From Flavobacteriaceae bacterium (lineage in GTDB: Bacteria > Bacteroidota > Bacteroidia > Flavobacteriales > Flavobacteriaceae), in the NCBI GenBank assembly GCA_029248185.1, contig JAQWJV010000033.1, positions 53,813-117,812 on the forward strand: 64,000 nucleotides of DNA, written 5' to 3'. A model generated the notes under the pieces. The model did not search any database. It was not told where the DNA came from and saw nothing but the letters and a program-made list of their open reading frames with translations. Both the position numbers and the translations under genes were made by a program. How positions within the stretch are numbered: position 1 is the first letter of the stretch; each line of letters starts with the position of its first letter. Positions 35,300-44,186 of the stretch are shown one piece after another.

Positions 35300-37711
35300 A
35301 TGAAAATCCAAAACGAAAAAGACGATCTTAAAATCAGCTTTGATGCCTTTAAAAATCAAGTTTTAGAGGACTATAAGCTTGCCGTTTTAAGTAGAGAATG
35401 TAGTTATATGGGAAGACGAGAAGTTTTCTCAGGTAAAGGTAAGTTTGGTATTTTTGGTGATGGTAAAGAATTACCACAACTCGCACTCAATCATTATTTT
35501 AAAAATGGAGATTTTAGATCGGGCTATTACCGTGACCAAACGCTATTATTTGCTCAGGGTTTACTCACAGTAGAAAATGTATTTGCAGCCTTGTATGCAG
35601 ATCTAGATTTAGAACGTGAGCCCATGTCTGGAGGGCGTCAAATGGGAGGACATTTCGTCACATCGAGTAGAGATTCAAGCGGCAACTGGAAAAATCTTTT
35701 AGAACAGAAAAATCACAGTGGAGATATTTCTCCCACAGGGTCTCAAATGCCCCGCTTGTTAGGATTGGCACAGGCCTCAAAGGTGTATCGTAATCAAAAA
35801 ACACATAACGACAACTTGTTTTCCAATAATGGAAATGAAATTGCTTGGGGAACTATAGGAAATGCTTCCACCAGTGAGGGAATGTTTTTTGAAACACTCA
35901 ATGCTGCAGGCGTTATGCAAGTGCCTATGGTAATTAGTATTTGGGATGATGAATATGGAATTTCTGTTTCCAATAAAGACCAAACAGTCAAAGAGAGTAT
36001 TTCTGAAGCCTTAAAAGGATTTCAAAGATCAGAAGAATCTCCGGGTTTTGAAATTATTCAAGTGAAAGGATGGGATTACCTCGCGTTAATTGAGGCCTAT
36101 GCATTTGCTTCTAAAATCGCAAGAGAAAAGCATGTACCCGTTTTGGTTCATGTAATTGAACTAACTCAGCCCCTGGGACATTCCTCATCAGGGTCACATG
36201 AACGTTATAAATCTGAGGAGCGTCTTGCTTGGGAAAAAGAATACGACTGCAATAGTAAAATGCGTTCTTGGATCATTTCAGAAGGGTTTGCAACCGAAGC
36301 TTTTTTAGATCAAATTGAAGAAGAAGCTAAGAAAAAAGTCAAAACTGCTAGAAGATCAGCTTGGGAAAGCTATATTGCTCCGATACAGAAAGAAAAAGAA
36401 AAACTCACAAGTTATTTTGATCTGTTAAAAAAAGTAACCCATAATGACACCAACATCCAGATTATTTTTTCAGAATTAGAAAAGGTTCTGGACTTGGGTT
36501 TTAAAGATATCATTTCTGCAGGTCGTCAAATAAAAAATGTTTTGGCTCAATATCCAAATGAGGACACTCGTGAATTTAACACATGGCTGACTCATTTGAC
36601 TCAACAGATAAGTCAAAAAGTATCCTCTCATTTGTATACAGTTTCCAAAGAAGACCTTCTGGCTTACAAGTCCACACCTCCCAAATACTCAGATGACTCT
36701 TTAACTGTCGATGGTCGTATGATCATTAGAGATAATTTTGAGGCGCTTTTAAAGAAACATGATAATCTTTTGATTTTTGGAGAGGATGTTGGAAAAATTG
36801 GTGATGTAAATCAAGGATTGGAAGGCCTACAAGCTAAGTTTGGAGCACTTCGTGTTGCCGATACTGGAATTCGTGAAACCTCTATCGCGGGTCAAGGAAT
36901 TGGTATGGCGCTTCGCGGATTGCGTCCCATTGCCGAGATACAATATTTAGATTATATATTATACTGTATACAAATCCTTAGTGATGATTTAGCCAGTATG
37001 AATTATCGTACTGTTGGACAACAAATTGCTCCCTTGATCATTCGTACACGTGGGCACCGTTTGGAAGGAATTTGGCATTCTGGATCTCCCATGGGAGGCA
37101 TGATTCATTTATTGAGGGGAATGCACATTTTAGTGCCAAGAAATATGGTGCAAGCTGCTGGTTTTTACAACACCTTAATGCAAATTGAACAACCTGCTGT
37201 TGTTGTTGAATCATTAAATGGATACCGTTTGAAGGAGAAATGTCCTATCAATTTAGGGGAATTTACATTGCAATTAGGGAAAATTGAAATTTTAAAACAA
37301 GGAATTGATATCACTGTAGTTTCCTACGGTTCAACCCTAAGAATTGTAGAAGAAGCATCAAAACGATTGGAACAAGCTGGAATTTCTATAGAAGTAATTG
37401 ATGTACAAAGTTTAATTCCCTTCGATTTAAAGGAGGAAATTAGAGAAAGTATTGCTAAAACAAACCGACTCCTCATAGTAGATGAAGATGTCCCCGGCGG
37501 AGCCTCCTCCTATACTCTCCAACAATTGATTGAAAAACAAGCTGCATTTTCTTTACTCGATAGTGCTCCTAAATTACTTTCTGCTAAAGCACACCGTCCA
37601 GCCTATGGTGGTGATGGGGATTACTTTTCCAAACCTTCTGAAGATGATGTTTTTGAGGCAGCTTATGCCATAATGCATGAGACCAATCCAAAAAAATTTC
37701 CAGTTTACTAA
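35300..37711 (+). CDS. Fused alpha/beta E1 component of a 2-oxoacid dehydrogenase
   Basis: This 803-aa thiamine-diphosphate enzyme has the E1-alpha domain (about 10-400) and E1-beta domain (about 450-803) in one chain, the form common in Bacteroidota. It is usually called branched-chain 2-oxoacid (2-oxoisovalerate) dehydrogenase E1; pyruvate remains possible. The alpha part has FAQGL, SGGRQMGGHF and a TPP site reading GNASTSEG...IWDDEYGIS in place of the usual GDG...N. The beta part has FGEDVGKIGDVNQGL, DTGIRETSIAGQGIGMALRG and GGDGDYFSKPSEDDVFEAA. No E2 or E3 gene is nearby. It converges with holA in a 4-nt overlap. Confidence 0.9.
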   Translation: MKIQNEKDDLKISFDAFKNQVLEDYKLAVLSRECSYMGRREVFSGKGKFGIFGDGKELPQLALNHYFKNGDFRSGYYRDQTLLFAQGLLTVENVFAALYADLDLEREPMSGGRQMGGHFVTSSRDSSGNWKNLLEQKNHSGDISPTGSQMPRLLGLAQASKVYRNQKTHNDNLFSNNGNEIAWGTIGNASTSEGMFFETLNAAGVMQVPMVISIWDDEYGISVSNKDQTVKESISEALKGFQRSEESPGFEIIQVKGWDYLALIEAYAFASKIAREKHVPVLVHVIELTQPLGHSSSGSHERYKSEERLAWEKEYDCNSKMRSWIISEGFATEAFLDQIEEEAKKKVKTARRSAWESYIAPIQKEKEKLTSYFDLLKKVTHNDTNIQIIFSELEKVLDLGFKDIISAGRQIKNVLAQYPNEDTREFNTWLTHLTQQISQKVSSHLYTVSKEDLLAYKSTPPKYSDDSLTVDGRMIIRDNFEALLKKHDNLLIFGEDVGKIGDVNQGLEGLQAKFGALRVADTGIRETSIAGQGIGMALRGLRPIAEIQYLDYILYCIQILSDDLASMNYRTVGQQIAPLIIRTRGHRLEGIWHSGSPMGGMIHLLRGMHILVPRNMVQAAGFYNTLMQIEQPAVVVESLNGYRLKEKCPINLGEFTLQLGKIEILKQGIDITVVSYGSTLRIVEEASKRLEQAGISIEVIDVQSLIPFDLKEEIRESIAKTNRLLIVDEDVPGGASSYTLQQLIEKQAAFSLLDSAPKLLSAKAHRPAYGGDGDYFSKPSEDDVFEAAYAIMHETNPKKFPVY

Positions 37712-38712
37712 AGCGTAAATAACTTTAAAAGTAATTCCTCCATGATTTGTTGTGGAGTTGTGTTAACCCCCTTGATCCCCTTACTTTTTAGGTCAGCATC
37801 CAAAATAGAACGCATTGCTTGAGTAATTTGTTTCATAGAGAAACGGGCTGCAGCACTTTGATACTCTTTTACAAAAAAAGGATTCACACCCAAAACTTTT
37901 GGTGCCTCAGCGGGATTACTCAAACCTTTTAACAATAAAAGCTTTTGAAAATAATTATGTAAGGTTGCTAAAGTCAATACCAGAGGGTGATTTTTAGGAT
38001 TTCTATTCAGGTATTGAATGATTTGGAAGGCCTTTGAAAATTGTCCTAAACCAATGGCTTTTTGTAATTCAAAACTATTAAACTCTTTACTGATTCCCAC
38101 ATGTGTTTCAATATGGTCGGGTGTAATTGTTTCTCCATTTTTTACTACAAGCTGCAATTTAACCAACTCATTGTGCAGCGCACTGAGGTTAGCACCAATA
38201 TACTCAGAGAGCATCGTTGCAGCAGCTGGTGAAAGGTCAATATTTAGACTCTTAGCCTCATCAGAAATCCATTTAGAGATTTGATTGTCATAGAGAGGCT
38301 TCACCGTCAATACTTCCCCTACTCGCTCTGCTGCTTTATAAAGTTTTTTCCTTTTGTCAAAAGCCTTGTGTTTGAAACAAAAAACAACAATAGATTGTGA
38401 GGTTGGATTTTCCACATAGGCCGCCAAATCATCCCAAGAAGAAGGAGGCATGAATTGAGCTTCCTTGACAATCACAACATTATAAGGTGCAATCATAGGA
38501 TAGCGCTTTGCGGTTTCTATGATTTCAGCAGGAATCGCTTCTTTTCCATAAAAAAGAGTGAAATCAAAATCACGCGATTGTTCATTGACCAATTGATCCA
38601 TTAAGGCATTAGTAATTGCATCGATAAAGTAGGACTCTGTTCCCGACAAAAGATAAAATGGCGAAAACTGTTCTTGCTTGATCTTGGAAAGTAGCGTGTT
38701 GAACGCTTGCAT
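37708..38712 (-). CDS. holA: DNA polymerase III subunit delta
   Basis: This 334-aa clamp-loader subunit opens the beta sliding clamp. The order fits HolA: an N-terminal AAA+-like domain with LLSGTESYFIDAITNALMDQLV, the DFDFTLFYGKE turn, PMIAPYNVVIVKEAQ and SQSIVVFCFKHKAFDKRKKLYK. A lid follows, then the C-terminal helical collar (FNSFELQKAIGLGQFSKAFQIIQYLNRNPKNHPL). As in other delta subunits there is no Walker A. It diverges from the HSDR_N gene with a 27-nt gap. Confidence 0.92.
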   Translation of the reverse strand: MQAFNTLLSKIKQEQFSPFYLLSGTESYFIDAITNALMDQLVNEQSRDFDFTLFYGKEAIPAEIIETAKRYPMIAPYNVVIVKEAQFMPPSSWDDLAAYVENPTSQSIVVFCFKHKAFDKRKKLYKAAERVGEVLTVKPLYDNQISKWISDEAKSLNIDLSPAAATMLSEYIGANLSALHNELVKLQLVVKNGETITPDHIETHVGISKEFNSFELQKAIGLGQFSKAFQIIQYLNRNPKNHPLVLTLATLHNYFQKLLLLKGLSNPAEAPKVLGVNPFFVKEYQSAAARFSMKQITQAMRSILDADLKSKGIKGVNTTPQQIMEELLLKLFTL

Positions 38713-38739
38713 CTTAAAAAATTATTGCATTTTTACAGC

Positions 38740-39189
38740 ATGGAAAAACTGAATTTTCCCAACGGTAAAGTGTTGATCAAAAATAAGGAAAATAAACCCT
38801 ATATCTTTGATCGAATCCGTAAAAAATGGCTTCAATACACTCCAGAGGAATGGGTCAGGGTCCATTGTGTGGAATATCTCATTGAAACCAAAGGGTACCC
38901 GGCTTCCTGGATCCTCATTGAAAAAGAGATTAAAGTCTTTGAAACAAAAAAACGTATTGATATTGTCGTAGTGGACCCCAAGGGAGGAAATCGACTTTTA
39001 GTTGAATGCAAAGCACCTTCGGTTTCCATTACACAGACTACTTTCGATCAAATAGCCCGTTACAACTTAAATATTCAAAGTCATTATTTAATGGTTTCAA
39101 ATGGTATAGATCATTATTTTTGTCAAATGGATTATAAACAAAAACGGTATCATTTTATTCAAGAGCTCCCTAATTTTGAAAGCCGATGA
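38740..39189 (+). CDS. Stand-alone HSDR_N-type (type I restriction R N-terminal) nuclease-fold protein
   Basis: This 149-aa protein consists of just the HSDR_N domain. Visible marks are RKKWLQYTPEEWVRVHCVEYLIETKGYP, the PD-(D/E)xK-type core KRIDIVVVDPKGGNRLLVECKAP (candidate D in RIDIVV and E-C-K) and the helix QTTFDQIARYNLNIQSHYLMVSNG. The domain is widespread in Bacteroidota beside holA, apart from any restriction system; no helicase, M or S subunit is here. A housekeeping DNA-processing role is inferred. The ATG at 38740 is preferred to the TTG at 38707. It overlaps the next gene by ATGA. Confidence 0.85.
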   Translation: MEKLNFPNGKVLIKNKENKPYIFDRIRKKWLQYTPEEWVRVHCVEYLIETKGYPASWILIEKEIKVFETKKRIDIVVVDPKGGNRLLVECKAPSVSITQTTFDQIARYNLNIQSHYLMVSNGIDHYFCQMDYKQKRYHFIQELPNFESR

Positions 39190-40187
39190 AAACTATTGCA
39201 GTCGTTTTATTGAATTATAATGGAATCGCATTGCTCAAACAATTCCTTCCTAAGGTTGTGGAATATAGTCCAGAGGCAAGTATATACCTCATTGACAACA
39301 AATCCAACGATGCGTCTGTAGCTTGGGTAAAAGAAAATCATCCCTCCATTCAATGCATAGAGCTAAATCAAAACTTAGGCTATGCTGGAGGATATAACGA
39401 AGGGTTAAAACAGATTGAGGCGGAAATTTATTGTTTATTGAACACGGATGTTCTGGTTACTTCCAATTGGCTTCCTCCCTTACTGGATCATTTTAAATCC
39501 CATCCCAAAACAGCAATTTTACAGCCCCATATTTTAGATTTCAAAAAGCCCTCTCATTTTGAATATGCTGGAGCAGCTGGGGGTTTTATTGACAAAAATG
39601 GAGTGCCCTATTGCAGAGGACGCCTCTTTTCAACGCTAGAGGAAGATCTTGGACAGTATGATGCCCCAACACCGATCTTTTGGGCAAGTGGAGCCTGTTT
39701 CTTTATCAGAAGTGAACAGTTTTGGGAACTAAATGGTTTTGACGCTGAATTCTTTGCACATCAGGAAGAGATTGATTTATGTTGGAGAATCCACAATAAG
39801 GGCTATAAGACCATGGCTATTGGAAAAGTGAAAGTTTACCATGTGGGGGGAGCTACTCTGGCCCCTTCACCCAGGAAAACGTTTTTGAATCATCGAAATT
39901 CATTGTGGATGCTGACAAAAAATCTTCCTAAAAACGAATTATACCTTCGCCTTTTTGTTCGCATGTGTTGGGATGGCTTGGCCGGTATATACTATTTTTT
40001 AGGATTTAATTTTTCTTCTACTTGGGCAATAATAAAAGCGCATCTAGCGTTTTATAATGGTTTTAATTCCATGTTGAAAAAACGAAATGCGAAGACACAA
40101 GACGCTGACTATTTTCAAGTTAAAAATGTTGTTTTAAAGTATTTCTTGTACAAAAAATTAAATTTCAAGGATTTGAACAAAGAATAA
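39186..40187 (+). CDS. Family 2 glycosyltransferase
   Basis: This 333-aa GT-A glycosyltransferase resembles rhamnosyl/N-acetylglucosaminyl transferases of GT2. N-terminal VVLLNYNGIALLKQFLP, the sugar-nucleotide segment VYLIDNKSNDAS-like (IYLIDNKSNDASVAW), the acceptor loop NLGYAGGYNEGLKQ, the DxD-like LLNTDVLV and WASGACFFIRSEQFWELNGFDAEFFAHQEEIDLCWRI are all present. A hydrophobic C-terminal stretch (FVRMCWDGLAGIYYFLGF) suggests membrane association. Donor and acceptor are unknown. It overlaps the HSDR_N gene by 4 nt. Confidence 0.9.
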   Translation: MKTIAVVLLNYNGIALLKQFLPKVVEYSPEASIYLIDNKSNDASVAWVKENHPSIQCIELNQNLGYAGGYNEGLKQIEAEIYCLLNTDVLVTSNWLPPLLDHFKSHPKTAILQPHILDFKKPSHFEYAGAAGGFIDKNGVPYCRGRLFSTLEEDLGQYDAPTPIFWASGACFFIRSEQFWELNGFDAEFFAHQEEIDLCWRIHNKGYKTMAIGKVKVYHVGGATLAPSPRKTFLNHRNSLWMLTKNLPKNELYLRLFVRMCWDGLAGIYYFLGFNFSSTWAIIKAHLAFYNGFNSMLKKRNAKTQDADYFQVKNVVLKYFLYKKLNFKDLNKE

Positions 40188-40235
40188 AATAATTTCTGTT
40201 AATTTGTAAAAATAAAATTTAAAAAAAATCACACT

Positions 40236-41087
40236 ATGAAAAAAGCAATAGCTTTGGTGATCTCTGGAGTACTTTTATCCTCTTGTGTATCACAAAAAAA
40301 ATTCACTGAACTAGAAGAATTACAGCAAAACACAAAAAACCTTTTGGATTCAGCAACAGTAAAATTAAATTCATGTAACGAAGAAAAAGAGGCTGCTTTA
40401 GCTTCCTTGGCGACTCTTACTGAACAAAATCAGTTTTTAAAAGCCAATAATCAAGATTTGATCAACAACATTGGTAATCTTACTACTCTTTCTCAAAAAG
40501 GTGCTGAAAATCTTGAAATGTCTTTAGAAAGCATGAAAGAAAAAGACATTCGTATCCAGCGTATGCAAGATGCAGTAACGAAGAAAGACTCTGTTACTCT
40601 TGCCCTAGTTACTAGTCTTAAAGGTGTGTTAGGAAATATGAGTGACGAGGATATTGAAATCAACGTTGAAAAAGGGGTTGTATATGTTTCTATTTCTGAC
40701 AAATTATTGTTCCGTAGTGGAAGTTATACGGTAACTTCTCGCGCGATAGAAGTTTTAGGAAAAGTAGCTACGGTAGTCAATAATAAACCTGAACTTGAAT
40801 TTATGGTTGAAGGTCACACAGATAATGTGCCAATTAAATCTGAGGGTATTGTTGACAACTGGGATCTTTCTGTAAAAAGAGCGACTGCAGTGGTTCGCAT
40901 TCTTGAAAAAGATTTTGGCGTAGCACCTGCACGTATGACAGCTGCTGGAAGAAGTTTTTACATTCCTGTTGCTGACAACGATACAGCTGCAAACCGTGCT
41001 AAAAACAGACGTACTCGAATTGTAGTATTACCTAAATTAGATCAGTTTTATGACTTGATCGAACAAGGAATGCAAGCTGCTCAATAG
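40236..41087 (+). CDS. OmpA-family peptidoglycan-binding lipoprotein
   Basis: This 283-aa lipoprotein has a lipobox at LLSSCVSQ. A coiled coil follows (about 25-110, ELEELQQNTKNLLDSATVKLNS...), then a C-terminal OmpA domain (about 140-270). The OmpA domain has the peptidoglycan-binding features FMVEGHTDNVPI, NWDLSVKRATAVVRIL and the Asp/Arg pair region ADNDTAANRAKNRRTRIVV. It should tether the outer membrane to the cell wall. It stands alone between the glycosyltransferase and a strong terminator. Confidence 0.92.
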   Translation: MKKAIALVISGVLLSSCVSQKKFTELEELQQNTKNLLDSATVKLNSCNEEKEAALASLATLTEQNQFLKANNQDLINNIGNLTTLSQKGAENLEMSLESMKEKDIRIQRMQDAVTKKDSVTLALVTSLKGVLGNMSDEDIEINVEKGVVYVSISDKLLFRSGSYTVTSRAIEVLGKVATVVNNKPELEFMVEGHTDNVPIKSEGIVDNWDLSVKRATAVVRILEKDFGVAPARMTAAGRSFYIPVADNDTAANRAKNRRTRIVVLPKLDQFYDLIEQGMQAAQ

Positions 41088-41113
41088 TAGTTTAATAAAA
41101 TTATTATAAGTAA

Positions 41114-41142
41114 GGCTGCCCAAAGGGGCGGCCTTTTTTTTT
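41114..41142 (+). terminator. Rho-independent terminator after the OmpA gene
   Basis: GGCTGCCC-AAAG-GGGCGGCC forms an 8-bp GC-rich stem with one G-T pair, followed by nine Ts. It is placed 26 nt after the OmpA stop. It is the strongest intrinsic terminator in the window. Confidence 0.9.
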
Positions 41143-41150
41143 AGCTAATA

Positions 41151-41768
41151 TCAAAAAGGAATTGCTCCTAATCCTTCTCTAACCACCTGAAAAGGTTCAT
41201 CGGTTAAATCCAAAACAGTAGAAGGAATATTTTGCCCGTAGCCATCAGAAAGCATGAGGTCGATCCGTGACTCCCATTGTTCAAAGAGTACTTCAGGATC
41301 AGTGGTATAATCTAAAATCTCATCAGCATCATGGAGTGAGGATGTGATTAAAGGGGCATCCAAAAGCGGTAGCAACTGTTGCAAAATAACATGACTAGAA
41401 ATACGCACGCCAATTGTTTTTCGCTTATGAAAGGGCTTGGGCAACTTGGGTGCAGCATTCATAATTAGAGCATAGGGTCCAGGCAATAGTTTTTTAACCA
41501 ATTTAAAAGTAGCTGAATTCATATGTTGAACATACTGTGTCAATTCACGAATATCTTGAAATAAAAAACTGAGAGGAGCCTTTTCAATTTTTATGGCTTT
41601 AATTTTTGCAAATCGGGCAAGCCCTTTTTCATTATTACTCAAGCAACCTAAGCCATAGACCGTATCGGTTGGAAAAATGACCAATCCCCCTTGATTGAGA
41701 ATCCGTGCTGCTTCAGCTAAAAATTTTGGGTTTGGATTATTGGAATAAAACACTCTTAGTTCGGCCAT
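41151..41768 (-). CDS. yciO: YciO-type Sua5/YrdC-family protein
   Basis: This 205-aa protein of the YrdC/Sua5 superfamily relates to threonylcarbamoyl-AMP synthase, used for t6A in tRNA. Key blocks are GGLVIFPTDTVYGLGC, the LPGPYALIM segment, IGVRISSH and the end QVVREGLGAIPF. Length and the SSLHDADE...IDLMLSDGYG...STVLDLTD pattern are closer to E. coli YciO than to TsaC. YciO has little TsaC activity, so a distinct nucleic-acid-binding role is possible. It follows uvrD by 1 nt on the same strand. Confidence 0.85.
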   Translation of the reverse strand: MAELRVFYSNNPNPKFLAEAARILNQGGLVIFPTDTVYGLGCLSNNEKGLARFAKIKAIKIEKAPLSFLFQDIRELTQYVQHMNSATFKLVKKLLPGPYALIMNAAPKLPKPFHKRKTIGVRISSHVILQQLLPLLDAPLITSSLHDADEILDYTTDPEVLFEQWESRIDLMLSDGYGQNIPSTVLDLTDEPFQVVREGLGAIPF

Positions 41769-41769
41769 G

Positions 41770-44097
41770 CTATTTAATTTTCAATTTGGCAAAGCGAAGC
41801 AGAAGGTTTTTAACTCCAAATCCTTTAAATGCGATGGCAGCTTTTTTATCTGCCCCCTTCCCTTCTATGGTTTGAACAACTCCTTTTCCAAAGCGAGCAT
41901 GCTCTACTTCCATCCCTTCCGTAAGCACTAAAGCATCTTGTTGTTGTGATGCTACAGCCGGTTCGATTTTACGCAATTTTTTTAATTGAGCGGGTGTAGG
42001 TGTGCTGACAAGTTTTTCTTTGGGGGTATTCTTGGCGGGTTTTGTCCACTGTCTCGGAGAGGTCGGTTCGTCAAAAATCGAAGTATTTATAAGTGGCTTA
42101 AATGAATAATCATCTTTGGGTTTCACTTTGTGTAGATACTGTGGATCTATTTCTTCAATAAATCGGCTGGGTTCTGCATCAATTAATTTACCCCAACGAT
42201 AGCGAGAGAGTGTATAGGACAAGAAAGCTCTTTCCTCCGCTCGTGTTAAAGCCACATAAAATAAACGACGTTCTTCTTCAAGTTCGGTACGGGTATTTAA
42301 ACTCATGGCTGAAGGAAATAAATCTTCTTCCAGTCCAACAATAAATACATAGGGAAACTCTAAGCCTTTAGCAAGGTGAATGGTCATCAAGGCCACGCGA
42401 TCGCTATTGGGATCATCATCTTTGTCTAAATCAGTGGCTAAGGCAACATCTTCTAGAAACTCTGACAAGCTTCCTGTAGCATCGGCTAATTCTTCTTGCC
42501 CTTCCGTGAAATCACGAATACCATTTAAGAGTTCTTCTATATTCTCAATTCGGGCGATACCTTCTGGTGTAGCATCCTTTTTTAATTCCTGAACAAGCCC
42601 AATCTTTTTTGTTACTAAATCTGTAATTTCAAAAGCATTTAAGCTTTCATTTTCAATTTGAAATCGCTGCATTAATGTGGCAAATTCATTCAATTTCAAC
42701 AGCGTTCCTGCATTCAAGGGTAATTGAAGTTCTTTAGCCCTCACAATGGTTTCAAAAAGGGGCAAATTATGTTGCTTTGAACCCACCACAAGTTTATCTA
42801 CCGTGGTTTGACCAATTCCACGCGGTGGGTAATTAATCACTCGCTTTAAACTTTCTTCATCCTTAGGATTAACAAGCATCCGTAAATACGCTAGAATATC
42901 TTTAATCTCCTTTCGCTGATAAAAAGACAATCCCCCGTAAATTCGATAAGGAATATCACGTTTCCGTAATGCATCTTCCATGGCTCTAGATTGCGCATTG
43001 GTTCGATATAAAATGGCAAAATCTGCGTTTTTGCGTTGTTCTTGCATTTTAAAATCAAAAATGTTTGACGCCACATGACGTCCTTCTTCTGCATCTGTCG
43101 CTAAACGATTTACTTGTATCGATTCCCCTTGGGTATTCGATGTCCATACCACTTTATCAATTTTAGTTTTATTGTGGCTGATGATGGAATTTGCCGCATT
43201 GACAATGGTTTTAGTGGAACGATAATTTTGTTCCAAACGATATAATGCTACTGCATCATAATCCTTTTGAAAATTCAAGATGTTGTTGATATTTGCTCCA
43301 CGAAAAGCATAAATACTCTGTGCGTCATCTCCCACCACACAAATATTCTGATAGCGGTCAGATAAAGCTCTTACAATCAAATACTGAGAATGATTGGTGT
43401 CTTGATACTCATCGACCAAAATATATCGAAATCGCTCTTGGTATTTGGCCAATACCTCAGGATAACGATTTAATAATTCATTCGTCCGAAGCAATAAATC
43501 ATCAAAATCCATGGCGCCTGCCTTAAAACAGCGTTCAACATATTCTTTATAAATCGCTCCCATTTGAGGTCTCCTGGATAAGGCGTCGGACTCTTGCAAA
43601 TCCGAATCATTGAAATAGGCTTTAACGGTAATTAAACTATTTTTAAAGGCAGAGATGCGGCTCCTTACTTGTTTGTATTTGTAAATATCCTTATCCAATC
43701 CCATTTCTTTGATTATAGAAGAAATCAGGCGATCAGAATCTTGGGTGTCATAGATAGTGAAATTGGAAGGAAATCCTAGTTTGTCTGCTTCTTGTCTTAA
43801 AATACGTGCAAAGACAGAGTGAAAAGTGCCCATCCACAGGTTTTTAGCTTCTCCCGCTCCCACCAATTCACCAATTCGAGCTTTCATTTCGCGTGCCGCT
43901 TTATTGGTAAAGGTTAAGGCTAGAATAGAAAAAGAATCTACCCCAGAAGCCATCAAATGGGCAATTCGATAGGTCAAAACACGGGTTTTTCCAGAACCTG
44001 CCCCTGCAATCACGATCAATGGACCTTCTTTGTGTAATACAGGCGCTCTTTGCGCTTCATTTAAAGTGTCTATATAAGCTTTTTCTGGATCTTCCAT
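41770..44097 (-). CDS. uvrD: UvrD/PcrA-type SF1A DNA helicase
   Basis: This 775-aa 3'-5' helicase acts in excision repair, mismatch repair and removal of stalled protein. It has Q-motif-like LNEAQRAPV, Walker A GAGSGKTR, motif Ia LALTFTNKAAREMKARI, Walker B VDEYQDTNHSQ, motif III VGDDAQSIYAFRGA, motif IV-V YRTNAQSRAMED and MTIHLAKGLEFPYVFIVG, and motif VI YVALTRAEERAFLSY. The C-terminal tail ends in a Tudor-like module (EHARFGKGVVQTIEGKGADKKAAIAFKGFG), which in PcrA binds RNA polymerase. The gene is intact, unlike uvrA. Confidence 0.95.
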   Translation of the reverse strand: MEDPEKAYIDTLNEAQRAPVLHKEGPLIVIAGAGSGKTRVLTYRIAHLMASGVDSFSILALTFTNKAAREMKARIGELVGAGEAKNLWMGTFHSVFARILRQEADKLGFPSNFTIYDTQDSDRLISSIIKEMGLDKDIYKYKQVRSRISAFKNSLITVKAYFNDSDLQESDALSRRPQMGAIYKEYVERCFKAGAMDFDDLLLRTNELLNRYPEVLAKYQERFRYILVDEYQDTNHSQYLIVRALSDRYQNICVVGDDAQSIYAFRGANINNILNFQKDYDAVALYRLEQNYRSTKTIVNAANSIISHNKTKIDKVVWTSNTQGESIQVNRLATDAEEGRHVASNIFDFKMQEQRKNADFAILYRTNAQSRAMEDALRKRDIPYRIYGGLSFYQRKEIKDILAYLRMLVNPKDEESLKRVINYPPRGIGQTTVDKLVVGSKQHNLPLFETIVRAKELQLPLNAGTLLKLNEFATLMQRFQIENESLNAFEITDLVTKKIGLVQELKKDATPEGIARIENIEELLNGIRDFTEGQEELADATGSLSEFLEDVALATDLDKDDDPNSDRVALMTIHLAKGLEFPYVFIVGLEEDLFPSAMSLNTRTELEEERRLFYVALTRAEERAFLSYTLSRYRWGKLIDAEPSRFIEEIDPQYLHKVKPKDDYSFKPLINTSIFDEPTSPRQWTKPAKNTPKEKLVSTPTPAQLKKLRKIEPAVASQQQDALVLTEGMEVEHARFGKGVVQTIEGKGADKKAAIAFKGFGVKNLLLRFAKLKIK

Positions 44098-44186
44098 ATC
44101 GACTTTAAAAGTAGGGATTTCCTTATTTTTAAATTCTTTTCATCGAATTAATTATAAACATCTATATTTAAAAAAAAATATACATT

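Noticed and set aside
38740-39189. A type I restriction-modification system
   Set aside because: Only the HSDR_N domain is present; helicase, methylase and specificity genes are absent nearby.
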